64,000 nt of DNA from Fodinibacter sp963695175 (GTDB taxonomy: Bacteria; Actinomycetota; Actinomycetes; Actinomycetales; Dermatophilaceae). The stretch is from contig CAVOGG010000003.1 in assembly GCA_963695175.1 (NCBI GenBank), positions 372,001 to 436,000 on the forward strand, written 5' to 3'. Below, piece by piece: positions 17,225 through 27,100 of the stretch (its first letter is position 1; each line of letters begins with the position of its first letter). A program made the translations under genes and the position numbers. The notes beneath the pieces were generated by a model. It worked only from the letters and a program-made list of their open reading frames with translations, did not search any database and was not told where the DNA came from.

Positions 17225-18931
17225 GCGACGCGCCCGCCCACGCTGGGCCCGCTGGACGGCCGTGGGGTGCAGCCTCGCCGTGCTGGGTGCCGGCACCTAC
17301 CTGGTTGTCGACGCACTCCCGAGCCAGGCCGCGACGTCCGGGATGCGCACCGCCACCGTGGCGACCGGCTCGGTGACCCAGTCGATTGCGCTGTCCGGGT
17401 CGGTCGAGCGGGTCGACCAGGTGACGGCCGCCTTCCGCACCGGCGGCACGGTGAGCTCGGTCAGGGTGGAAGTGGGCGACGAGGTCGAGGCCGGCGACGT
17501 GCTGGCGACGTTGGAGACTGCCGACCTGAAGCGCGCGGTCACCGTGGCGCAGGCGAACCTGGTCGCAGCGCAGGCCGCCCTCGACGCGGCCGGCTCGACC
17601 AGCACCTTGTCCTCCACCGCGACAGCAGCCTCCTCGGCGTCGACGCCCAGCACCTCGACCGGGTCCGGCTCGAGCTCGACGCCGGCCCGGTCCGCCTCGA
17701 AGGCGCCGGCGTCGCCGGCGCCGCGGGTCGACACCTCTGGTGTCCACCATGGCGTCGACGACTACGACTCGCTGGTGCGAGCCGCGGTGACCACGTGCCA
17801 GCCGCTGATCGACGCCGGCACGACCCCCGTCCCCACCCCGACGCCGACGCCCTCCCCCAGCGAGACCACGTCCCCGACGCCCGTCCCCCAGCGAGACCAC
17901 GTCGTCCTCGCCCAGCCCGACGCCGTCCTCCACCGACGAGCCCTCCGCCCCCGCGTCGCCGACCCCCGAGCAGGTCGGTGCGTGCATCCACGCGCTGACG
18001 AGCGCGCTCACCTCGGCCACGCACACGGCATCCGGGATGGACCGGCTGGCCAAGGCCCTCGACGCCGCTGCCACGGCGCTGACCGAGCAGCAGTCGAACG
18101 CCACCACCCAGGGCACGAGCGGGCAGACCGGCGCCACCGCGGCTAGCCCCGGGAGCACCGGAGCACCGGCACGACGGGGCCGGCGGCGGCTCGGGCGGCG
18201 GCGGATCCGGCGGCGGGGGCACGCAGTCGACCGCCAGTCTCGAGGTCGCCGTGCTCCAGGCCACCCAGGACCTCGCCGGGGCCGAGCAGGACCTCGACGG
18301 TGCCGTGCTGAAGGCGCCGGTCAGCGGGCGGGTCGGCCAGGTCGACCTCGTCGCGGGCGAGCAGGCGAGCACGTCGGCCGGCGTGGTCATCGTCGGGCCC
18401 GGGGGCGCGGTCGTCACCGTCGACCTGCCGCTGGCCCAGCTCGGCACGGTCCGGGTGGCCCAGGACGTGACCGTGACCCCGGCCGGCACCACTGATGCGG
18501 TGCCGGGCCTCGTCCAGAGCATCGGGGTGCTGCCGTCGTCGACGACGACCTCCACCCCGACCTACCCCGTGCGGGTCACCGTCTCCGATGCGCCGGTGTC
18601 CCTGGCCTCCGGCTCGACCGCGACGGTCTCCATCACGCTGGCCACGGCGAGCGACGTGCTGACCGTGCCGGTCTCGGCGGTCACCGGGGTGCGCTCGGGA
18701 ACGGGCTCGGTGCAGGTGCTCTCGAACGGCACCGTGCAGGCGGCGAGGGTCACCGTCGGTGCGGTCGGCCAGGGCCGGGTGCAGGTCGAGAAGGGCCTGA
18801 CCGCCGGGCAGGTCGTCGTGCTGGCGGACCCGTCGACGGCGCTGCCGAGCAGCACGGGCAACAGCACCCGTCGGTCGGCGACGAGCGGCGTCAGCAGCCT
18901 GACCGGATCGGGCGGCCCCCCAGGCGGCTGA
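17217..18931 (+). CDS. Second HlyD/MacA-type adaptor, two frame breaks
   Basis: About 571 residues after correction, from the GTG 17217 that overlaps the lipoprotein stop. It has a membrane anchor near 14-36 (AVGCSLAVLGAGTYLVVDAL), lipoyl halves (TAAFRTGGTVSSVRVEVGDEV ... LKAPVSGRVGQVDLVAGEQAS), a helical hairpin interrupted by a long Thr/Pro/Ser linker, and a C-terminal beta-barrel (LTVPVSAVTGVRSGTGSVQV). One frame break is at about 17885, in a C5 run inside a duplicated CCCAGCGAGACCACGTC unit. Another is at about 18170, before a GGGSGGGGSGGGG segment. Having two adaptors with one ATPase/permease pair is unusual. It ends just before a hairpin shared with the convergent protease gene. Confidence 0.8.
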
Positions 18932-18967
18932 CGGGTGGCTGGCGTCCGGGCGCGGTGTCTCCCACGA

Positions 18968-19001
18968 GGCCCGCCGAGGTCGTGCCAGACCCCGGCGGGC
19001 C
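18968..19001. terminator. Hairpin between convergent genes
   Basis: GGCCCGCCG and CGGCGGGCC form a perfect 9-bp stem with a 16-base loop, 36 bases after the second adaptor stop and 34 before the convergent protease stop. No T-run follows on either strand, as is common in high-GC actinobacteria. It is read as a bidirectional terminator. Confidence 0.6.
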
Positions 19002-19034
19002 CCATGGGTGTTGTGGTGGGACGCCTGTCGTCTC

Positions 19035-22000
19035 CTACTGGACCGCGTACGCCTTGACGATCTCCTGGCTCACCGTGCGCCCCGCGGCGTCGGTGGCCGA
19101 GACGCGCAGGCTCGCCTGCCCACCCGGCTGGTTGGTGACGTGCGCCTTGCAGGACGTGTCGCCGCACTTGGTCAGCTTGGCCGCACCCCAGGTCTGGCCA
19201 CCGTCCCACGAGATCTCGACGCTGCGCTTCACGACCGGCGACATCTCCACGGTGTCAGGCATGGAGAACGCCACACCGAAGGCGTACTCGCCAGCAGGAA
19301 CCGCGTTGGTCGACGACAGCTCGGGAAGCTGATAGCTGATGTTCAGCATCGGCAGCACGACGTAGGGACCCGTCGCCGGCTCGGAGTCGAACTCCCACGT
19401 CGTCTTGACCTCAGTCGCCTGGCGCCAGAAGAGGTTCTCCCGTTGGGCCTCGGTGACGACACGCAACCGGTGAGTCCCCGGAGACAGGCTCTGGGCCATC
19501 CACGACGAGATCGGCGCAGTGAGGACCAGCTTGTCGTCGGCGTAGACCCTGCCGGTGTAGCCCGAGTCGGACTGTCCGATGTGTCCTGCTGCGTCGACGT
19601 ACGCTCCCATCGCGTAGAGGTAGACCCAGTTGCCCTCGCGGGTCGGCGGCGGGTTGCCGCTGTCGACCGTGTTGAGCGGCGAGACACGCGTGCTGATCGG
19701 TCCGCCGAACCAGGTGTCGCGGTTGGTCGTCCCGGCCTTGTATGCCGTGCGCGGAGCCCACAGGTAGGCGTACTCGCCGCCGTACTTGGCGTCCAGGCCG
19801 CTCACGGATCGTTCCCATGCCGCCGCGGTGGACGCGTAGTGGGTCACGGTCGCCGGGAAGGGAACCGGGTGCACCATCCCGTAGATCGCGGATCCGCGGC
19901 CCGGTATCCAGCCGATGAGCCGCTCACCGGCGAGCAGGCCGTCGGCGCTGGTGCTTCCCAGGCCGTTGTAGTGCTCGACGAGGGCCGCGGTGGCGGCTGC
20001 GGTGCCGTCGACCGTGCCGCCCTTCGGGACCTCGTCCTTCCAGTACCGCACCAGGTCGTACATGTACTCCGGTACCTCGTGGGTGACCAGGCCGGCGCGG
20101 GCGTTCCGCACGGTGGGCAGCAGGTCGGCTGCGTCGATCGCACGCGCCTGCAGGCTGGGCAGGCCGACGGTGCCGTCGATGGTCCCCGCGCATTCCTGGC
20201 CGGGGCCTGGATAGGCGACCATCGCCGCCGCACCCGCCTTCTTCAGGGCGGTGGCCACCGCAGTCAGGTCGTCACACGTGCCCGACACGACCGCGACGGC
20301 ACCCTTGACAGCGGAGGTGTTGGGCGCGGCCGCTCGGCCGGCGTTCACGATCTTGAAACTCCCGTCGATCTCGGCAGGGGCGGTCGGTGCAGTGGTGCCG
20401 TCAGCCGAGGGCAGGGAACGCAGGGCCAGCGGCTGGCCCTCTGCTGGGCTGAGGACACCCTGGGGCTGGCTGAGCCACCAGTTCGACGCCACGGTGGCGG
20501 CTCCACCCAGCCCGGCCGAGGGCCGGGCGTAGATGCGGTCCGCAGCGCCGTAGTAGGTGAACTCGGTGTAGCCCGCGGCGCCCTGCCAGGCGACGCTCAG
20601 GGCGGCCGCGTCGGTGACGACCGGCCGCGCAACGTCGTAGCCGAAGAGCCCGGTCTCGTTCTCGTCGAGGACGATCTCGGTGTTCTTCGAGACCGTGAAC
20701 GACGGCTCGTAGCTGACGACGCCCTCCGTGGCGCCGTCGGCCGCGAGACCGGCCGAGACCGCGGACGTGGAGTAGGTGCCCGGCGGTACCCGGAAGGTTG
20801 CCGACTGGGCGCCGGATGAGGCGTCGAGGTGGCGCTGCTCGAAGACCCACGGTGCGCCGTAGCTGTTCAGGCTGATCGCGTGCGAGGCACTGAGCGACCC
20901 GGTCCGCGGCTTGACCGTGACCTTGACGTCGTACGCCTCGTTCTCGAGCTGGTAGGCGACGCCGGTGCGAACGGTTCCGCCGCCGTTGTCGGGCGTGGCG
21001 GTGACGATCGCGGAGTAGGCGCCCGGTGAGGCGATCGTCGGGTCGAGGACGACGTCGACCGACGCCGTGCCACCGGCCGGGACGGTGACGTGGTCATCGG
21101 CCAGCGACATGGAACCGGTCGTCTCGGGCGAGCCGTCCTCACCGGCCAGGGCCAGCGACAGGGTGACCGCGGTGTCCGCGGTGTTGGTGTAGGTCAGGGC
21201 CGTGCGGGTCGACGAGAGGTCGGAGTACGGCCACGCGTAGGACCCGAGGGTCAGCGTCGCCGGGGCGAGCACCGTCTGGTGGATCGCGGCCAACGCGTCA
21301 ACGCGCCCGGTGCCTGCGTCGAACCCGGAGGCATGGGCGACGGGCACCGCGCTGTTGGCGATGACCGACTTGATCTGGTCACCGTCCCAGTCGGGGTGCT
21401 CCTGCTTGACCAGCGCGGCGAGCCCGGCCACGTGGGGAGTGGCCATCGAGGTGCCGCTGATCGTGGTGTACGACTCGTCCACGATCGGGCCGAGCTGTGT
21501 CCCGGCGGCCCGGGCGGCGGTGATGTTGACGCCGGGAGCGACCACCTCGGGCTTGAGCGCACCGTTCCTCAGGCGCGGGCCGCGGCTGGAGAACGGTGCC
21601 ATGGTGTCGTTCACGTCCACCGCGCCGACGGTCAGCGCCGCGTCGGCCGAGCCCGGGGTCGTGACCGTGGAGGGGCCGGAGCCGTTGTTCCCGGCGGCCA
21701 CGACGAACAGGGTGTCGGAGGTGGCCGACAGCTCGTTGATCGCCTGGGCGAGCGGGCTGGTGCCGTCGTCGGCATCGCCTCCCAGGCTCATGCTGACGAC
21801 GTCTGCTCCCTGGTCGACGGCCCAGACCATGCCGGCCAGGACCCAGGAGTCCTCACCCCACCCGCCGTCGGCGAGGACCTTGCCGACCATCAGGCTGGTC
21901 TTCGGTGCGACACCCTTGCGCAGCCCGTCCGAGGCCGCACCCGTTCCCCCCACGGTGGAGGCGACGTGCGTGCCGTGACCGTTGCCGTCCTTGACGGTCG

Positions 22001-22796
22001 CGTCCGTGGTGAAGTTGGCCGACGTACCGACCCGACCGGCCAGGTCGGGGTGGGTCTGGTCATATCCGGTGTCCAGGACCGCGACCGTGGTGCCCGCGCC
22101 GTCGAAGCCGGCCGCCCAGGCCTGCGGGGCGTGGATCTGCGGCACCGAGTGCTCCAGCGCCGTCTCGACGCGGCCGTCCAGGTCGACCCGGGCCGCGCCG
22201 TCCGACAGTGCGGTCGGGTTGCCGGCCGCGTCGGCGCCCGTGGTGAGGTCGGCCCAGAACGCGCGGGCGTCCTTCTTCTTGGCGTGGAAGCCGGTCATGC
22301 CGAGCTCGGGCACGGAGACGGTGCGCGTCGCACCCGTCAGGGATGCCTGCCGCGACTCCGCCGCCGCAGGGCGGCCCGTGCCGTAGTCGACGATGACCGG
22401 GAGCGTGGCGCGCGACGCGTCGTCGTACTTGGACTCGATCAGGGTGGTGACGTCGAACAGGTCACGGTCGAGCCGGTTCGCCTCGAGCAGGCCGAACGCC
22501 TCAGTCGGCACGACGTACAGGTGCCCGCGCGCCCGGGTGATCGCCGCCTGCGGGACGGTGCCGTCCGGCCGCGGCAGGATGACGACCGACTGCTTCCCGT
22601 CAGCACCGCTGGAGACCTCGACGACATCGCCCGTCACCAACGTCACCCTGGTGACGCTCGGGGGCCCAGTGGTGTGCGGTGCCTCGGCGGCGGCCTCCGC
22701 CACCGAAGCCACCGGGGGTACGAGCATCACGCCGGCGGTGACGGCGGCTGCGACGAGTGCCGTGGTGCGTACGGCTCTGTGACGTGACAACGACAT
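19035..22796 (-). CDS. Large secreted subtilase (S8 peptidase), paralogue of the 24142 gene
   Basis: 1253 residues. A Sec signal peptide occupies about 1-35 (RTTALVAAAVTAGVMLVPPVASVAEA). A prodomain follows, then the S8 domain with Asp242 (VAVLDTGYD), His274 (GHGTHVAST), oxyanion Asn370 (AAGNNGSG) and Ser450 (SGTSMATPHVAG). A long beta-rich C-terminal part includes a PA-like insert (KGAVAVVSGTCDDLTAVATAL) and ends SQEIVKAYAVQ. All catalytic residues are present, so it should be an active extracellular protease. The start ATG 22796 has GAGAGGA upstream. It shares the same layout and C-terminal motif with the protease at 24142, and the pair flank one regulator. Confidence 0.93.
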   Translation of the reverse strand: MSLSRHRAVRTTALVAAAVTAGVMLVPPVASVAEAAAEAPHTTGPPSVTRVTLVTGDVVEVSSGADGKQSVVILPRPDGTVPQAAITRARGHLYVVPTEAFGLLEANRLDRDLFDVTTLIESKYDDASRATLPVIVDYGTGRPAAAESRQASLTGATRTVSVPELGMTGFHAKKKDARAFWADLTTGADAAGNPTALSDGAARVDLDGRVETALEHSVPQIHAPQAWAAGFDGAGTTVAVLDTGYDQTHPDLAGRVGTSANFTTDATVKDGNGHGTHVASTVGGTGAASDGLRKGVAPKTSLMVGKVLADGGWGEDSWVLAGMVWAVDQGADVVSMSLGGDADDGTSPLAQAINELSATSDTLFVVAAGNNGSGPSTVTTPGSADAALTVGAVDVNDTMAPFSSRGPRLRNGALKPEVVAPGVNITAARAAGTQLGPIVDESYTTISGTSMATPHVAGLAALVKQEHPDWDGDQIKSVIANSAVPVAHASGFDAGTGRVDALAAIHQTVLAPATLTLGSYAWPYSDLSSTRTALTYTNTADTAVTLSLALAGEDGSPETTGSMSLADDHVTVPAGGTASVDVVLDPTIASPGAYSAIVTATPDNGGGTVRTGVAYQLENEAYDVKVTVKPRTGSLSASHAISLNSYGAPWVFEQRHLDASSGAQSATFRVPPGTYSTSAVSAGLAADGATEGVVSYEPSFTVSKNTEIVLDENETGLFGYDVARPVVTDAAALSVAWQGAAGYTEFTYYGAADRIYARPSAGLGGAATVASNWWLSQPQGVLSPAEGQPLALRSLPSADGTTAPTAPAEIDGSFKIVNAGRAAAPNTSAVKGAVAVVSGTCDDLTAVATALKKAGAAAMVAYPGPGQECAGTIDGTVGLPSLQARAIDAADLLPTVRNARAGLVTHEVPEYMYDLVRYWKDEVPKGGTVDGTAAATAALVEHYNGLGSTSADGLLAGERLIGWIPGRGSAIYGMVHPVPFPATVTHYASTAAAWERSVSGLDAKYGGEYAYLWAPRTAYKAGTTNRDTWFGGPISTRVSPLNTVDSGNPPPTREGNWVYLYAMGAYVDAAGHIGQSDSGYTGRVYADDKLVLTAPISSWMAQSLSPGTHRLRVVTEAQRENLFWRQATEVKTTWEFDSEPATGPYVVLPMLNISYQLPELSSTNAVPAGEYAFGVAFSMPDTVEMSPVVKRSVEISWDGGQTWGAAKLTKCGDTSCKAHVTNQPGGQASLRVSATDAAGRTVSQEIVKAYAVQ

Positions 22797-22954
22797 TCAA
22801 AGGTCCTCTCGGGCAAACACTCGCTGGGTGGCGCTGTGTCGCGAGAACCTAGGGCCGGTCGGACCGACGCGGGTGGGCACGGTGGTGGCACGGCTGCGCC
22901 ATGTCGTACACCCGCCACATCCGGCAGCCACCGGGTGCCCCAAGCGCGAGGGCG

Positions 22955-23941
22955 CTACGGCCGGCGCAGCCAGCCGTTCTCGTAGGCCGCCCAGCCCAGC
23001 TGGATGCGGCTGCTGGCCCCGGTGGCGTCCATGAGCGAACGAACCCGGCGCTGGATGGTGCGCAGGCCGACGTCGAGCTGGCGCGCGACCAGGGCATCGG
23101 AGGCGCCGGCGATGAGCAGCGAGAGCACCTGGAGGTCGATCTCGTCCGGCCCGGGCGGCGCCTGCACCACCTCGTCGGCGTCGAGTGAGGCGAACTTCAG
23201 GGGCCACGCGTCACGCCAGACGGCGTCGAACAGCGACAGGAGGGACCGCACGAGGCCGGCCGAGTGGATGACCAGGGCGGCCGGGTCCGGGGAGTCCCCA
23301 TCGAGTGGGACCATCGCGGTGCGACGGTCGGCGATGACCAGCTTGGTGGGGACGCGGTCGCTGACCCGCACCTCCTCCTTGGCGCGCATGACCGCCACGA
23401 GCTCGGCCTGTGACGTCTGCTCCAGCACGTCGCGCTCGAGCACGATCCGGTAGCGAACGCCGCGGGCGGCGGCAATGTCCTCGGCCTGGTTCTCCGTCGC
23501 GGGCACGGCCGTGGGGTTGTCGGTGACGAGCACGCACACCTCCTCGCGGGCCCCGAGCTGCAGCTGATGGAACCGCTGGCCCACCGCGCTGGCCCCGACG
23601 ACGAGCTCGACGAGGTCGTGGACGTTCCCCGCAGCATCGGCGTGGTGCGCCTCGGCCAGCCGTGCGGCCACGAGCTCGGCCTGCTCCAGCTCGTGGCGTC
23701 GGTCGTTGACCAGCGCTCGCAGCGCGATACCCGGTGGCTCCGCCACCCATCGGCCCGGCACGGCGGCTGACTGCGCCACCAGCCCCTGCCGCTCCAGTCC
23801 CACGAGGCCGTCCCCGACCTCCGGGCTCGAGAGCTGGCACCGGCGGGCCAGGTCATCGACGCCCGTCCCGCCCAGACCGACGAGGGCGCGGTAGAGCTTC
23901 GCCTCCTCGGGGCTCAGCCCCAACGCTGCGAGCGCTTCCAC
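22955..23941 (-). CDS. TrmB/LuxR-type two-headed regulator between two subtilase genes
   Basis: 328 residues. The N-terminus is a winged-helix TrmB-like domain (LAALGLSPEEAKLYRALVGL ... DDLARRCQLSSPEVGDGL). The middle resembles a phospholipase-D-like ligand fold. The C-terminus is a LuxR-type HTH (DLQVLSLLIAGASDALVARQLDVGLRTIQRRVRSLMDATGA). The start is GTG 23941 with GAGAGGAA upstream; the longer frame has no ribosome site. It is co-directional with the 19035 protease and divergent from the 24142 protease, so it is placed to control both. The signal is unknown, and no phosphorylation domain is present. Confidence 0.85.
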   Translation of the reverse strand: MEALAALGLSPEEAKLYRALVGLGGTGVDDLARRCQLSSPEVGDGLVGLERQGLVAQSAAVPGRWVAEPPGIALRALVNDRRHELEQAELVAARLAEAHHADAAGNVHDLVELVVGASAVGQRFHQLQLGAREEVCVLVTDNPTAVPATENQAEDIAAARGVRYRIVLERDVLEQTSQAELVAVMRAKEEVRVSDRVPTKLVIADRRTAMVPLDGDSPDPAALVIHSAGLVRSLLSLFDAVWRDAWPLKFASLDADEVVQAPPGPDEIDLQVLSLLIAGASDALVARQLDVGLRTIQRRVRSLMDATGASSRIQLGWAAYENGWLRRP

Positions 23942-24060
23942 ACCCGTTCCTCTCGTCTGCGCCGTTTGAAACACCTGGCGGGTGGCGAACCCACGCCATG
24001 GCACGTTTCCGCCGCGTCGTATTCTTCCCGACGACCAGTACCCCCGGCACTCTGGCTCCC

Positions 24061-24084
24061 GACGCCGGCTTCCACCCCGGCGTC
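24061..24084 (+). promoter_or_regulatory. Perfect inverted repeat upstream of the second subtilase
   Basis: GACGCCGG and CCGGCGTC are perfect 8-base arms with an 8-base spacer, ending 57 bases before the protease ATG. It could be an operator for the divergent regulator or a 5' leader hairpin. No equivalent copy was found upstream of the 22796 start. Confidence 0.4.
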
Positions 24085-24141
24085 TCCCCCTGCAGCGTGA
24101 CCCGAACAGCGGGCTCACGCACCACCTCTCGGAGGACCAGC

Positions 24142-27100
24142 ATGCGCCCCATCTGGCGTAACACCCTAGGGGTGGCAACGGTTGCCATCGTTGCCGCCAC
24201 CGCCTCAGCGGCCGCCCCGACCTCGGCCTTCGGCCTGGACTCAGGTGCCAAACCCCGCCCCATCGTCGGATCGTCGGCCGCGCACGCGGCGACGGGCTCC
24301 CCCAAGACCGTCACCCTGATCACGGGCGACAAGGTCCTCGTCAGCGGGGCGGGGACCAGCGCGCCGGTCGTCACGGTCCTCCCACGCGAGGACGGCTCGG
24401 TGCCGACCGTCGAGACCCGACGGGTCGGCAAGGACGTCTACGTCTACCCCGCCGACGCCGCGGACGCGCTGTCGTCCGGCACGGTGGACGAGGAGCTCTT
24501 CAACGTCACCGGCCTGGTCGCCATGGGCTACGACGACGCGAGCACCGACACCGTCCCGGTCATTGCGCGCTACACCACGGACCTCAGCCGGGCGCGGTCG
24601 GCACCCACCACGCCCAAGGGCGCGGCCAAGGGCCAGACGCTGCACTCGATCGACGGCATCGCGATGAAGGCCGACAAGGACCAGGCGAGCGACTTCTTCG
24701 CCGACGTGACCGACCCCTCCACCGCTGCCGGGGCCAAGGTCGAGAAGATCTGGCTCGACGGCAAGGCGCACGCCCTGTTGGACCAGTCGACCAAGCAGGT
24801 GAACGCCGACAAGGCGTGGGCCGCCGGCCTCACCGGCACCGGCACCAAGGTGGCCGTGCTCGACACCGGCGCCGATGCCGAGCACCCGGACCTGAAGGGC
24901 CGCATCGTGGCTTCCCAGGACTTCACCGACTCACCCGGCGGTGCGCTGACCGACGTTCAGGGCCACGGCACGCACACCGCATCGACCGTCGGCGGCTCCG
25001 GCGCGGCCAGCGGCGGCCTCAAGCGCGGCGTCGCCCCCGGGACCAGCCTGCTGATCGGCAAGGTGCTCAGTGACAACGGCGGCGGCTACGACTCCGGGAT
25101 CATCGCGGGCATGGAGTGGGCGGTCGCGCAGCACGCCGATGTCGTCTCGATGAGCCTGGGCAGCAACGCCGCTCCCGGACACTGTGACGACCCGCTGTCG
25201 TCCGCAGCCCAGGACCTCGCCACGACGAGCACGACCCTGTTCGTGATCGCCGCCGGCAACACCGGTTCGGCCAACAACACGGTGACGGCACCCTCGTGCG
25301 CCCCAGCCGTTCTGACGGTCGGTGCGGTGGACCGCCAGGACGCTCCGGCGTGGTTCTCCAGCCGGGGGCCCGCCGCCTTCACCCACACCCTCAAGCCGGA
25401 GATCTCGGCGCCGGGCGTCGGCATCTCCGCGGCCCGCTCCGGGGGACGCGGCGACGACGCCTACCTGTCCATGTCGGGCACCTCGATGGCGACACCGCAC
25501 GTCGCCGGCGCCGGCGCCGTGGTCAAGCAGGCGCACCCGACCTGGACCGGCCAGCAGCTGAAGGCGGCCCTCGTGTCGTCCGCCAATGCCGGCGTCCCCG
25601 GCGACGTCCGGGCCCAGGGGGCCGGCCGGCTCGACGTCATCGCCGCCGTCAACGAGGCGGTGACGACCAGGCCCGTGCAGGGCGGCACCTTCGCCTGGCC
25701 GCACACGAGCGCCCAGGTCACGACGGTCGACGTGCCGTACACGAACGTGTCGGACAAGGCCGTGACGCTCCAGCTGTCGATCGTCGGGGTCACCGGCGAC
25801 GACGGCTCCGCCATCAGGTCCGCACCTGCACGGCTGGGGGCCTCCACGGTCACCGTCCCCGCCGGGGAGACCGTCAAGGTCCCGCTGAAGGTCGACCCGA
25901 CCGCGAAGCTCGAGGCCGCCCAGTACGGCGACGTCACGGGTCGCATCGTGGCCACCGGTGACGCCAAGGTGTCGACGCCCTTCTCGCTGTACGTGACACC
26001 CGAGACGGTGACACTGACGGTCCGGATGAAGGATCGCCTCGGCAACCCGGCGAACAGCGGCTCCAGCGTCGACGTGGTCAACATCGACTCGATCGAGGCG
26101 CAGCGCGCCTTCAACAACGGTGCCACGGAGCAGACCTTCCAGGTGCGTCCCGGCACCTACTTCCTGTCGAGCTTCGTCAGGACGCCGGACCCGAGCTACC
26201 TCACCCCGAACACCCCCGGCTCGATCGCCTACTTCGGTCGTCCGGAGCTGAAGATCACCGGCAACACCACCGTCGACTTCGACGCGACCAAGGCGCACCT
26301 GCTCTCGGTCAAGACGGACCGGCCCAGTGAGGCCAGGGTGACCGTCCTCTCGTTCTCCCGCACCTGGGACGACACGTGGATCCATTCCGGCACCTTCACC
26401 GCCGGCCAGACGGTGACCGCCGTGTATGCCGACGTGCAGGGAAACCCCCACCAGGGCACCTGGGAGTTCGGTGACTGGTCGCGTCGTTACGCGCCCACCG
26501 TGGAGTCCATGGCGGTGACCGGCGGCCCCGTGCTGCACCCCATCGCTTCCCCGAACTCGGCCCCGGGCCTCGACGGTGTCGGCACCGCGGGCCTCGTCGA
26601 CGGCGGCAGCGGCTCGGTCTTCGACCCCTCACGGGTGCGGGGCAAGGTCGTGCTCGTCACGGTGAGCACCGCCGGGATCTCCCCCTCGATGGTCAACCGG
26701 GCCCGCGCGGCCGGCGCCAAGGCGCTGCTCGCGTACGCTCCGGCTCCCGGCAAGTGGACCCCCGTCGCAGGCTCCGGGCCACTCGCCGTGGCCACCTACT
26801 CCCTTCCGATGGCCGAGGGCGATCAGCTCCACGCGCTCCTCGCAGCCGCCCCCGGTGGTGAGCTGACGCTGTCGTGGAAGGCGACGGCCAGCAGCCCGTA
26901 CGTCTACAACCTCGGCTTCACCCAGTCGACCCCGCTGACCGACGACAAGACGTTCGTCGTGCAGGACAAGAAGCTGGGGCGGACCGAGGCGGACTACAAG
27001 GGCATGGGCGTCGACACGCCGTTCCTGGACTACGTCCTCGCGGGTCGCGCTGACGGTGTCACCCTCGGTGTCTCCGCCTTCGAGGCGGTCCCGGTCGCGA

